The notes: generated by a model not told the origin, from the sequence alone. DNA of 11,844 nt from Candidatus Nitrosopumilus sp. (GCA_029861085.1 JAOUAE010000032.1:1-11844), one strand, 5' to 3'. Shown: positions 1-6,083, counted from the stretch's first letter. Made by a program: numbers and translations.

Positions 1-506
1 CCAAGAAACTGAGCTGCCAATGAATATGCTGCTGCAATTTTTGGTTTTTCAAATGGAATTCCTCTTGCTGAACCAATAAACCAAGCAGATGTTCCATCTC
101 CAATCACTAGATATGCTGTTGGAAGTGGTTCTAATCCAAATTTAAGAACACTTGGAGCACCCAACGCCTGTGCTTGAGTGATAAAATATGGATTTTCAGA
201 ATTCATTAATGAACTAAATAATATGGCATCAGCATCAGGCACAACGCCTGTAATGTTGCCTGGAAATAGTATTATTGGAATTTTGAGACCTTTTTTGATG
301 CCTTTAACTACTTGAGCCATTTCAATTTGATCAGTAGCAGATGAACCTCCAACTAAGATTGCTGAAGCTCCAATCTTTTCCACATCTTTAGCTAGTTTAC
401 TTGATGCCTCTAAATTTGATACTTCTGAATCAATTAGCACGAATAGTAATGCATTTTTCTTTTTTAATTCTGATTTTAGGAATGATTCAACTTTATCTCT
501 AGTCAT
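1..506 (-). CDS. Geranylgeranylglyceryl phosphate synthase (GGGPS), 3' end beyond window
   Basis: Translating the minus strand from the ATG at 506-504 gives 168 codons open to the left edge, so the C-terminal third of a protein usually about 240-250 residues long is missing. Visible family landmarks are LIDSE (residues 24-28; the family usually has a LID-P/S-D/E segment), VGGSS (52-56), IILFPGN (78-84) and a Y-containing segment near 132 followed by GDGTSAWFIGSARGIP (136-151). These match the PcrB/GGGPS TIM-barrel family. In archaea the enzyme joins sn-glycerol-1-phosphate to geranylgeranyl diphosphate, the first ether bond of membrane lipids. The final phosphate-binding glycine motif lies outside the window. 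The start is supported by CTTTAAAG at 528-535, centred about 26 bases before the ATG, which suggests a leaderless transcript. It is divergent from the next gene. Identification is firm; the PcrB-like group assignment is inferred. Confidence 0.9.
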   Translation of the reverse strand, partial: MTRDKVESFLKSELKKKNALLFVLIDSEVSNLEASSKLAKDVEKIGASAILVGGSSATDQIEMAQVVKGIKKGLKIPIILFPGNITGVVPDADAILFSSLMNSENPYFITQAQALGAPSVLKFGLEPLPTAYLVIGDGTSAWFIGSARGIPFEKPKIAAAYSLAAQFL

Positions 507-527
507 AAAGGAGATTTGTATATGGCT

Positions 528-535
528 CTTTAAAG
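528..535. promoter_or_regulatory. Palindromic TATA element shared by GGGPS and the 571 gene
   Basis: CTTTAAAG reads the same on both strands. Its centre (531.5) is about 26 bases before the minus-strand ATG at 506, the usual TATA-to-start distance in archaea, so GGGPS is probably leaderless. In the plus direction the same box would start transcription near 558, leaving about 13 bases before the ATG at 571; the adjacent TTTAATT (536-542) would also fit, starting near 565. Confidence 0.5.
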
Positions 536-570
536 TTTAATTGGAATGTTGTATACAGATTTGTATAGCT

Positions 571-933
571 ATGGACCAGTTGAAAGAATCTAATTTTAAC
601 AATATTATACGAAAAATTATCAAAAAATCACTGTTTACAGAGCGACAAGTTGAAATTATTTTAAATCAGAAGGATCTTCTAGAATCTAATTTTTCTATAA
701 CTAAAGGAGCGTATTACAGGCAAGTTGGACAATCCAGAGAAAAATTAATTGGATTGTTCTATTCAATCATACTTTTTCGTGGTCTAGGCATACTTTTACC
801 TGATGATATAGATGTGATATCAAAACTTTCTGAACAGATTAGTGTGATAAATGAGAGTGATATTTTTCCTGAAAGAGAAGATGAAGTGATTGATGTGATA
901 GATAGGCTCATTCGTCAGGCATGTAATATGTGA
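571..933 (+). CDS. Small helix-rich thaumarchaeal protein, possible HTH regulator
   Basis: A 120-residue protein when started at ATG 571 (MDQLKESNF...). An upstream in-frame TTG at 541 is unlikely because it sits inside the likely promoter. I do not recognise a named family with certainty. The middle part, with FTERQVEIIL followed by SITKGAYYRQVGQSREKL and then the hydrophobic helix IGLFYSIILFRGLGIL, has the spacing and composition of a helix-turn-helix followed by a helix that could dimerise, and I recall similar short proteins in ammonia-oxidising archaea. The C-terminal part is acidic (ESDIFPEREDEVIDVIDRL). No membrane segment or metal motif is visible. Its 3' third carries several GTGAT motifs that belong to a longer array reaching into the next intergenic space. 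DNA binding is an inference from shape only; the gene itself is well supported by length, composition and promoter. Confidence 0.7.
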   Translation: MDQLKESNFNNIIRKIIKKSLFTERQVEIILNQKDLLESNFSITKGAYYRQVGQSREKLIGLFYSIILFRGLGILLPDDIDVISKLSEQISVINESDIFPEREDEVIDVIDRLIRQACNM

Positions 934-1062
934 TGAACGTGATATGTTAGTTTAATAATAAATTAATTTCTATGTGATAATTTATGTGAGTTAGTTAATC
1001 TAAAGTGTAAATTAATGTTGTTCAATCACAATAAATCACGTTATAGGCATAGATGTTGTGAT
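814..1062. repeat. Array of paired GTGAT motifs
   Basis: GTGAT occurs at 814, 844, 857, 886, 895, 930, 939, 974 and 1058, with GTGAG at 986, and the reverse ATCAC at 1025 and 1035. Many form close pairs: 844/857, 886/895, 930/939, 974/986, and 1025/1035 in the opposite orientation. The pairs at 886, 930 and 974 begin exactly 44 bases apart. The array spans the 3' end of the 571 gene and the whole gap before the membrane-anchored winged-helix gene. It looks like a set of regulator sites, though the coding part could partly reflect repeated Asp-Val-Ile codons. Confidence 0.5.
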
Positions 1063-1666
1063 GTTAATAGAAATTCCTGAACCTGAAGTGATTTTAGGTA
1101 TGATTTTAGCATTTATTGTGGGAGTTGTAGGTTTGTATGCATATTTCAAGATACGTCCATTTGTAAAAACTAGGAGTGAAGAATTTGATGCATCCCAAGC
1201 TGAACGATTAGAATTCTATGAAAAACAATTAATTGATATGAAAATACGCCTAGATGCCTTAGAAATTCAAGGTATTGAACAAAAGGTAGATGATGATCCT
1301 AATTTGGAACTTAAACAATTCTTAGAGAAATTGGTAAAGAATGAAGTAAAAGAGAGACCAATTGAGGTTGTTAGCAAGGCTGAAATTGTACCTAAAAAGG
1401 TGACTTCTATGCCTAGCATTCCAAATGTTATACCTGCAAATCCAATTGATTATGTGTTGCATTTAATCACAAACAAGGATATGACATCACGTGATATACA
1501 AATCACATTAAAGAAAAGCAGAGAACACACTTCACGTTTGATGAAAAAGATGTTTGAGGATGGATATGTTCAAAGAAATACTGAATCTAAACCATATACT
1601 TATTCAATTACTGAAAAAGGAATGGCAAAAGCAGAGCAAGCAGAAGTTAATCCAATAACACAATAG
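1061..1666 (+). CDS. Membrane-anchored coiled-coil winged-helix regulator
   Basis: A 201-residue protein from ATG 1061; the GTG directly before it (1058) is an equally possible start. Three parts are visible. Residues about 9-30 form one hydrophobic helix (VILGMILAFIVGVVGLYAYF) followed by basic residues, so the bulk should face the cytoplasm. Residues about 40-75 are charged and heptad-like (AERLEFYEKQLIDMKIRLDALE), likely a coiled coil for dimerisation. After a linker, residues about 127-192 form a MarR-like winged helix: YVLHLITNKDMTSRDIQ, the recognition helix SREHTSRLMKKMFEDGYV, then the wing and TEKGMAKAEQ. This suggests a DNA-binding protein tethered to the membrane, which may sense an envelope or membrane signal. 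No sensor domain is visible. It follows a GTGAT array that could be its own operator. The target is unknown. Confidence 0.8.
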   Translation: MLIEIPEPEVILGMILAFIVGVVGLYAYFKIRPFVKTRSEEFDASQAERLEFYEKQLIDMKIRLDALEIQGIEQKVDDDPNLELKQFLEKLVKNEVKERPIEVVSKAEIVPKKVTSMPSIPNVIPANPIDYVLHLITNKDMTSRDIQITLKKSREHTSRLMKKMFEDGYVQRNTESKPYTYSITEKGMAKAEQAEVNPITQ

Positions 1667-1707
1667 AAAAATTTTAGAATTTTTAGTGGTAAAATAAGCA
1701 TATTTTT
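1667..1707 (+). terminator. Possible T-rich terminator region
   Basis: Directly after the stop at 1666 comes a nearly symmetrical A/T block (AAAAATTTTAGAATTTTTAG, 1667-1686), then a second T5 tract at 1702-1706. Archaeal RNA polymerase stops on T tracts in the non-template strand, so this is a reasonable termination zone. The pairing is all A-T and weak, so I do not claim a hairpin. Confidence 0.3.
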
Positions 1708-1770
1708 CTCAATTTCTAGTTAAATTAGTTGTATTTGATAATGAAAATAGAATTAGATAATTTATTAAAT

Positions 1771-1778
1771 TATATATA
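1771..1778 (+). promoter_or_regulatory. TATA box of the AbrB-like gene
   Basis: TATATATA inside an AT-rich run, centred at 1774.5, about 26 bases before the ATG at 1800. The distance predicts a leaderless transcript and supports that start codon. Confidence 0.55.
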
Positions 1779-1799
1779 TTATGAAATTATAATAGTAAT

Positions 1800-1961
1800 A
1801 TGTCAGTAAATGAGAATGAAGTATTGGTAAAAATTACTTCTGCTGGTACAATTTCAATTCCAAAACAGTTTAGAAAGTATATGGACATCCAAAAGGGAGA
1901 ATACGTTAAAGTGATTCTCGGAAAAGAACGATTGTTGGTAAGAAAAGTCACTATCTCTTAA
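1800..1961 (+). CDS. AbrB/SpoVT-like DNA-binding protein, 53 residues
   Basis: A short ORF starting at ATG 1800 and ending with TAA at 1959-1961. The protein begins MSVNENEVLVKITSAGTISI, continues PKQFRKYMDIQKGEYVKV and ends LLVRKVTIS. This is the swapped-hairpin AbrB pattern: a beta strand, the turn SAGTISIPKQFRKYM, then 'GEYVKV' and a last strand ending in basic residues. AbrB domains are usually 45-55 residues, so this is a complete one-domain protein that should bind DNA as a dimer, either as a free transcription factor or as an antitoxin. No PIN or other toxin gene is beside it, which favours a free regulator. The stop lies only 4 bases from the stop of the convergent winged-helix gene. 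Its TATA box sits at the leaderless distance. Confidence 0.85.
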   Translation: MSVNENEVLVKITSAGTISIPKQFRKYMDIQKGEYVKVILGKERLLVRKVTIS

Positions 1962-1965
1962 TTGA

Positions 1966-2352
1966 TTATTGTTGTTTTTGGGCTATTTTGATGGTTTGAT
2001 ATGTCCATTCTCGACCAGTTTTAGTTCTGTTTACCCTACCTTTTGTGGAAAATCGTGACAAGTATGTGGAGATTACACTAAGTTTTACAGGCTCGTTGTA
2101 TTCGTCTTCATATTTTTCAAGAATGTTAGTGGAGGTGAATTTTCCCATTGGGAAGAATTTATCCACAATACTCCATATTTTAGAACCTACAGAATCCATA
2201 TTTGTAATTTTTTGTTCTTCTTCAATATTCATCAAGTCCATCATTTCAAATATCTTGAGGACTTTGTCTCTTGTTACGTTGCCCTCTAATTTGATGTCAT
2301 ATCGAGCACCGTCAGAGTCTTCCATATCTATTCTAATCCGTTTTTTAGCCAT
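1966..2352 (-). CDS. Origin-adjacent winged-helix protein, function unknown
   Basis: A 128-residue protein starting MAKKRIRIDMEDSDGARYDI. The first 40 residues suggest two beta strands and a helix (IRIDMEDSDGARYDIKLEG, then VTRDKVLKIFEMMDLM). Residues about 55-120 look like a winged helix: IWSIVDKFFPMGKFTSTNIL, a helix EPVKLSVISTYLSRFSTKG, then the basic hairpin RVNRTKTGREWTYQ. This layout suggests a DNA-binding protein with a small dimerisation or sensing domain in front. I cannot name a family. Its start faces the candidate replication origin and it is divergent from orc1/cdc6, so it may bind that region or merely live there; the sequence does not decide. The gene converges on the AbrB-like gene with a 4-base gap. 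Confidence 0.75.
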   Translation of the reverse strand: MAKKRIRIDMEDSDGARYDIKLEGNVTRDKVLKIFEMMDLMNIEEEQKITNMDSVGSKIWSIVDKFFPMGKFTSTNILEKYEDEYNEPVKLSVISTYLSRFSTKGRVNRTKTGREWTYQTIKIAQKQQ

Positions 2353-2510
2353 CTTTGAGATCTAACGGATCGAATGTTAACAGTTCAAATGATCCAAGAA
2401 TGTTTGTTAACTAAATGCTTTGCTAATATTGACTGCCTAACCCACGCCCAGTTTGTTTTTTGTTATTAACAACACATCCATAATCAACCTCCTAAATTAG
2501 GATATTTTCA

Positions 2511-2533
2511 TGCCTGGAATGGAAATGAAGGGG
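2511..2533 (+). repeat. ORB-like element 1
   Basis: GCCTGGAATGGAAAT (2512-2526) followed after three bases by a GGGG tract (2530-2533). Archaeal origin recognition boxes have a core of the type CCAnTGGAAAC followed by a run of G, read by the winged helix and AAA+ domain of Orc1/Cdc6. The core is shared letter for letter with element 2, in the same orientation. Confidence 0.75.
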
Positions 2534-2572
2534 TTGGATTTAGGATATTCATAGTGTTAACATCCATCTTAA

Positions 2573-2595
2573 CGCCTGGAATGGAAATTAGGGGG
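2573..2595 (+). repeat. ORB-like element 2
   Basis: GCCTGGAATGGAAAT (2574-2588) followed by TA and a GGGGG tract (2591-2595). It is a direct repeat of element 1, 62 bases further on. In both, the G tract is on the side facing orc1/cdc6. Confidence 0.75.
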
Positions 2596-2666
2596 TCAAA
2601 ACGGGCTTTTCAGATCTTTTCTTAACATAATTTTAACAAAAATGTTAACTCATCTTCAAATTAAGA

Positions 2667-2696
2667 CCTACCCACACACCAGTATTTCCACTCTAT
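2667..2696 (-). repeat. Degenerate inverted ORB-like element
   Basis: On the minus strand this reads GAGTGGAAATACTGG followed by TGTGTGGGTAGG. It keeps TGGAAAT and a broken G-rich tail, and points opposite to elements 1 and 2. A related C-rich block (CCTAACCCACGCCCAGTTT, 2436-2454) lies on the far side of the two clear ORBs but lacks TGGAAAT. Weak: I call it only a candidate. Confidence 0.35.
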
Positions 2697-2780
2697 CTTT
2701 TTCTTTAATTTTTTTTATAGAAAATCTAAAACTAACTAAAAATAATTAATTACAAACTAAACTAGTATTACTGTTCTATT

Positions 2781-2786
2781 CTATAC
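2781..2786 (+). promoter_or_regulatory. Possible TATA element of orc1/cdc6
   Basis: CTATAC within TTCTATACTCTC. It would place the transcript start near 2810, leaving a leader of about 33 bases that contains AGGTG (2831-2835). That sequence pairs with the 16S 3' end and is 7 bases before ATG 2843, so this mRNA, unlike several neighbours, is probably leadered. Confidence 0.35.
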
Positions 2787-2842
2787 TCTCTTAATTCAGA
2801 TATGATTGTGTTATTGTTGACAGGAAACAAAGGTGTGTGAGT

Positions 2843-4045
2843 ATGTCTGATCCTATAGATGATTTACTAGATGCAGCAGAGGCAGGAAAATCAATAATAA
2901 AAAATCGTGATATTCTTCATTTTACATATATTCCAGAAATTATCTTACATAGAAAATCCGAACAAGAACAAGTCACCCAATCTCTATTACCAATTCTAAA
3001 AAAATCAAGACCGTCAAACCTTCTTGTATATGGAAAACCCGGTACCGGCAAAACATTAGTAGTAAAAAAAGTTCTTTCTAAAATCCAAGAAAGAGTAGAA
3101 AAATCAAACTTCCCAATCAAACTAGTATACTCAAATTCTAAAGAAGAGACAACATTATACGGATTATTAGTCAGTTTAGGCAGGCAATTAGATCTAAAAG
3201 AGAAAGAATTACCCACAACTGGGCTTGCAATTAGTGAAGTTTTCAAAAGACTACTAAATAAAATTGATGAGGGAAAACTTAATGCAATTTTTGTAATTGA
3301 TGAAATTGATTATTTGGCCCAACTAGTAGCAAAAACAGGAAAGGATATCCTATATCAACTAACTAGGGCAAATGAACGTCTCAATCAAGGCTCATTGACT
3401 TTAGTCGGAATTTCAAACGATCTGACATTCAAAGAAAAACTAGATCCTAGAGTAATCAGCAGTCTAGGAGAAGAGGAGATTGTCTTTACCAATTATGATG
3501 TTGAACAAATTAAAAAAATACTTGAAGAAAGAATCAATGAATCATTTGTTGAAAATTCAATGGAGGAATCAGCCCTAAATCTCATTGCCGCACTTGCTGG
3601 AGGAGAACACGGAGATGCTCGACGAGCAATCGATTTACTTCGAGTAGCAGGAGAACTTGCTGAACGACAACAATCAGACAAAGTCACTATTGAACATGTT
3701 AGAGAAGCCTCTCAAAAAATGGAAGAAAACAAGGAAGAAAAATCTCTCAAATCATTCCCACTTCACGAAAAATTGATCCTTATTGCGATAATGAAGGCAA
3801 ATGGCTCTTCTACTGGTGAAATCTATTCTTCTTACAAAAATCTCTGTAAAATAATTGGAAAAGACGAACTCACTCAAAGAAGGATCACACAAATGCTTAG
3901 TGAAATAGAATTATCTGGATTAATCTCTGGAAGACTAATTCATCAAGGAATTCATGGAAGGACAAAAAAATACAAACTTACAATTTCATCTGAAATGATA
4001 AAAAAAACATTCAAAGACGATTTAACTTTGCAAGACATTGTTTAA
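2843..4045 (+). CDS. cdc6: Orc1/Cdc6 replication initiator
   Basis: A 400-residue AAA+ protein of normal length for archaeal Orc1/Cdc6. Visible motifs (numbered from ATG 2843): Walker A GKPGTGKT (64-71), Walker B FVIDEID (150-156), sensor 1 in LVGISND (187-193), sensor 2 GDARRAID (257-264), then a C-terminal winged helix from about 305 (FPLHEKLILIAIM ... GRLIHQGIHGRTKKYKL). The protein binds ORB sites and, in the ATP form, recruits the MCM helicase. I chose ATG 2843 over the GTG at 2837 because AGGTG lies 7 bases before it. The ORB-like repeats directly upstream are the expected binding sites and may also let the protein regulate its own gene. It converges on polD small subunit, with the last 24 coding bases overlapping. 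Confidence 0.96.
   Translation: MSDPIDDLLDAAEAGKSIIKNRDILHFTYIPEIILHRKSEQEQVTQSLLPILKKSRPSNLLVYGKPGTGKTLVVKKVLSKIQERVEKSNFPIKLVYSNSKEETTLYGLLVSLGRQLDLKEKELPTTGLAISEVFKRLLNKIDEGKLNAIFVIDEIDYLAQLVAKTGKDILYQLTRANERLNQGSLTLVGISNDLTFKEKLDPRVISSLGEEEIVFTNYDVEQIKKILEERINESFVENSMEESALNLIAALAGGEHGDARRAIDLLRVAGELAERQQSDKVTIEHVREASQKMEENKEEKSLKSFPLHEKLILIAIMKANGSSTGEIYSSYKNLCKIIGKDELTQRRITQMLSEIELSGLISGRLIHQGIHGRTKKYKLTISSEMIKKTFKDDLTLQDIV
4000..4007 (-). terminator. T8 tract after DP1, inside cdc6
   Basis: On the minus strand this is TTTTTTTT, 14 bases past the DP1 stop, followed by a T7 at 3970-3964. On the plus strand both encode Lys codons near the end of cdc6. T tracts are the archaeal intrinsic termination signal, so DP1 transcripts may end inside the opposing coding region. 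The lysine codons alone could also explain the runs. Confidence 0.35.
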
Positions 4046-5467
4046 ATTTAAACTGTAATTCTCATGGAAGACTTGGAAAGTTTTTAGGTTTACAATAAGG
4101 GCAATGCCTGGATTTGGAGTCATTCCTACACTGGCTTGAAAAGGTGTCTGTTTCTGCCAGGAACCAGAATTTATCAGCAAAACCCCCTTGTACATATCTA
4201 ATTGTGCTCTATGAACATGACCTACATGAAAGATGTCTGGAATGTCCTGAATGACTAAAAGATCTTCCATTTCAGGTGCTATTGGTGTCTGACTACCATA
4301 AATAGGACTAAGATGTCTTGCTCTAAGCAGATGTCTCATTACATTGGTTGGTTTGTCATAACTTAGACCAGGCGTTGTCTTTACAATATCATCTATACTT
4401 TGACCATGAAACATTGTAACTATAACACCATTCAGTGAGACTACCGCCGGATTTCCAACCATGAACACATTTTCTCTTTCCCACAGACCTAAATTGTATT
4501 TTTTTGGTATGGCTGGTTGTGGCAAAGCCCTTCTTCCAGGATCATGATTTCCGGGCATTATGATAATTTTTACATTTTTGGGAATTTTGTCAATCAAACC
4601 TTCTGCTTTTTTTAACTGTTCTTGTATAGTCTGACAAACCAACTCTTTATTCTGATTTGGGTATATTCCAACTCCATCTACCACATCCCCACCAATCAGA
4701 ACAAAACGAATCTTTCTTGCAACTGGATCAGGACTTGATAACCATGAAACAAACTCTGAAAATTCATCTTCCATGAAGTACTTACTCCCTATATGAAGAT
4801 CAGAAAGAAAAACAGCATATGCCTCAGTTTCTGACTTATTTTTTGCTTGTTCTGGAATATCAGGCAGAATTAGATCCTTGATGATATATCCTGAATTTTT
4901 TGCTGAACTTATTCTTGCCATTACAAATTGATCAATTAAAAGAGTATTTGCCATTTTTTGCAATTCATCATCAAAAATTATCCCCTCAAATGAGCCTGAT
5001 GGATCCTCTAGAGTCAATTTTGTAATTTTTCTCTCAGAATTTCTTATGGTTACAAGACCACACACATACACATCATCTTCAATTTTTGCAGTTTTTACAG
5101 AGGCTGCAGATTTAAGCAATTTTGATTCTGGTCTGTCTGAAATTATTCGTTTAAGCTTGTTAAAACGACTAGAAAATAATGCATTATACCCTTTAACTCC
5201 CTCGCCTGACGTTATCTTGTTTGTAGGCTCTGATAATATTTTTACTTCACTTTGAATTGTTGAATCTTCTTTAATTCCGAGATATAATTCCAAATCATCT
5301 TGATTAATTTGAAATAATTTTTGCTTTGCTTTCTCTCTTACTATTTCCTTTATGATCTTCTCTAATTTTTTTACATCTACGTCTTCCAAAATTTTAAAAG
5401 CATTAGGATGAATCTGGAATCCTTTGTTTAATGCATAGTTTAATGCATAAGACAATTCCTTTTTCAT
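4022..5467 (-). CDS. polB: DNA polymerase D small subunit DP1 (3'-5' exonuclease subunit)
   Basis: DP1 of the archaeal replicative polymerase PolD. A 486-residue reading begins at ATG 5482, but two more ATGs follow (5479, 5467); the palindromic TATA box at 5487-5496 predicts transcription from about 5465-5470, so I chose ATG 5467 (MKKELSYAL, 481 residues). Numbered from 5482: an OB fold at about 138-210 (VYVCGLVTIRN ... LTLEDPSGSFEGIIFDD), then a calcineurin-like phosphoesterase with all metal motifs intact: SDLHIGS (227-233), GGDVVDG (264-270), PGNHDPG (310-316), FHG (358-360), GHVH (421-424). This is the Mre11-like proofreading nuclease. The short N-terminal helical part (1-60) is the usual DP1 N-terminal domain. 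The large subunit DP2 is not in the window. The gene is divergent from the SpoIIM-like gene. PolD small subunits carry the symbol polB in many archaeal annotations. Confidence 0.95.
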   Translation of the reverse strand: MKKELSYALNYALNKGFQIHPNAFKILEDVDVKKLEKIIKEIVREKAKQKLFQINQDDLELYLGIKEDSTIQSEVKILSEPTNKITSGEGVKGYNALFSSRFNKLKRIISDRPESKLLKSAASVKTAKIEDDVYVCGLVTIRNSERKITKLTLEDPSGSFEGIIFDDELQKMANTLLIDQFVMARISSAKNSGYIIKDLILPDIPEQAKNKSETEAYAVFLSDLHIGSKYFMEDEFSEFVSWLSSPDPVARKIRFVLIGGDVVDGVGIYPNQNKELVCQTIQEQLKKAEGLIDKIPKNVKIIIMPGNHDPGRRALPQPAIPKKYNLGLWERENVFMVGNPAVVSLNGVIVTMFHGQSIDDIVKTTPGLSYDKPTNVMRHLLRARHLSPIYGSQTPIAPEMEDLLVIQDIPDIFHVGHVHRAQLDMYKGVLLINSGSWQKQTPFQASVGMTPNPGIALIVNLKTFQVFHENYSLNLNNVLQS

Positions 5468-5486
5468 ATTAAAAAACATCATCTCG

Positions 5487-5496
5487 TTTAATTAAA
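5487..5496. promoter_or_regulatory. Palindromic TATA box between DP1 and the SpoIIM-like gene
   Basis: TTTAATTAAA is a perfect 10-base palindrome centred at 5491.5. About 26 bases to the left is ATG 5467 of DP1 and about 31 bases to the right is TTG 5523 of the SpoIIM-like gene. One TBP site may therefore serve both directions, with TFB contacts setting polarity. It is the only good TATA element in the 55-base gap. Confidence 0.5.
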
Positions 5497-5522
5497 TCTG
5501 TGCCTACATCAACCCTCAAATA

Positions 5523-6083
5523 TTGTTCTCAAGGTATGGCAATGTGAATAAAGTCAGAATAATTCTGTTTTTTATATTTCTAGGACTTTTTGCAGCAGCA
5601 TATCAAATTGGTTCAATGTCTACCGTCAGTGAAGAAGAGGCAAATGCATTCATGGCAGAATTTGAGGAACTTGTTTTAGATATTGATGCGTTTGGAATTT
5701 TTGTTCATAACTTGAGCATTGCATTACCAATGTTTATTCCAGGTTTTGGAGTCGCATGGGGGTTATTTTCTGCTTGGTCTACCGGCTTTGCTTTTGCCGC
5801 AATAGTTGTAACTGCCCCCCAACTATCTGATATTCCACCACTTTCAATTCTCTTCTTGTCTCCATTTGGATTAATGGAACTTGTTGCATACTCTTTTGGA
5901 ATTTCTAGAAGTTTTATTCTGATTAGAGCAATCATCAAAAAAATTGATCTAGTTCCATTTATCAAACCAACATTAATTGAAATTGGAATTATGGTAGGTC
6001 TTCTTTTGTCAGGAGGATATCTGGAATTTTACATGATAGAGATAGCCCGGGAGGAGGGATTGATTGACATGCCTGGTTTCTAA
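5523..6083 (+). CDS. SpoIIM-like (DUF95) integral membrane protein
   Basis: A 186-residue membrane protein. Hydrophobic segments lie at about 11-30, 57-98 (probably two passes), 107-134 and 151-170. The central part, FVHNLSIALPMFIPGFGVAWG followed by LFSAWSTGFAFAAIV, matches the hallmark of the SpoIIM/DUF95 family: a helix with an Asn, a Gly-rich turn and a Thr-Gly motif. In bacteria SpoIIM acts in engulfment during sporulation; archaeal members have no spore link and their role is unknown, perhaps membrane or cell-wall remodelling. The only upstream start is TTG 5523; a GTG at 5544 is possible and there is no nearby ATG. The promoter position favours TTG 5523, giving an almost leaderless transcript. 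The gene ends in a 4-base overlap with the convergent Vsr gene. Confidence 0.85.
   Translation: MFSRYGNVNKVRIILFFIFLGLFAAAYQIGSMSTVSEEEANAFMAEFEELVLDIDAFGIFVHNLSIALPMFIPGFGVAWGLFSAWSTGFAFAAIVVTAPQLSDIPPLSILFLSPFGLMELVAYSFGISRSFILIRAIIKKIDLVPFIKPTLIEIGIMVGLLLSGGYLEFYMIEIAREEGLIDMPGF

Larger units (their letters stand above)
2353..2842. other. Candidate chromosomal replication origin
   Basis: A 490-base stretch with no plausible gene between the winged-helix gene and orc1/cdc6. It contains two direct ORB-like elements (2511-2533 and 2573-2595), two copies of TTAGGATATT (2497-2506, 2540-2549), two C-rich elements of the form CCTA(A)CCCAC (2436-2454, 2667-2687), four GTTAAC hexamers, and a T-rich, AT-only run at about 2695-2765 that could be the unwinding element. 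Archaeal origins typically lie next to orc1/cdc6 and combine ORB sites with an AT-rich unwinding region, so the layout fits. That it is an active origin is an inference. Confidence 0.75.

Noticed and set aside
541..570. TTG 541 as the start of the first plus-strand gene
   Set aside because: It lies only 6 bases past the TATA element and would add a Cys-rich stretch (MECCIQICIA) unlike the rest; ATG 571 fits better.
1800..1961. AbrB-like gene as the antitoxin of a toxin-antitoxin pair
   Set aside because: No PIN, RelE or other toxin-like gene lies on either side on the same strand.
2045..2365. 106-codon plus-strand reading frame
   Set aside because: It lies entirely over the minus-strand winged-helix gene, has biased composition (Ser, Ile, Phe rich) and shows no domain; it is a shadow.
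2353..2842. RNA gene or CRISPR array in the gene-free stretch
   Set aside because: The repeats are too few and unevenly spaced for CRISPR, and I could fold no tRNA-like cloverleaf; the ORB pattern explains the repeats better.
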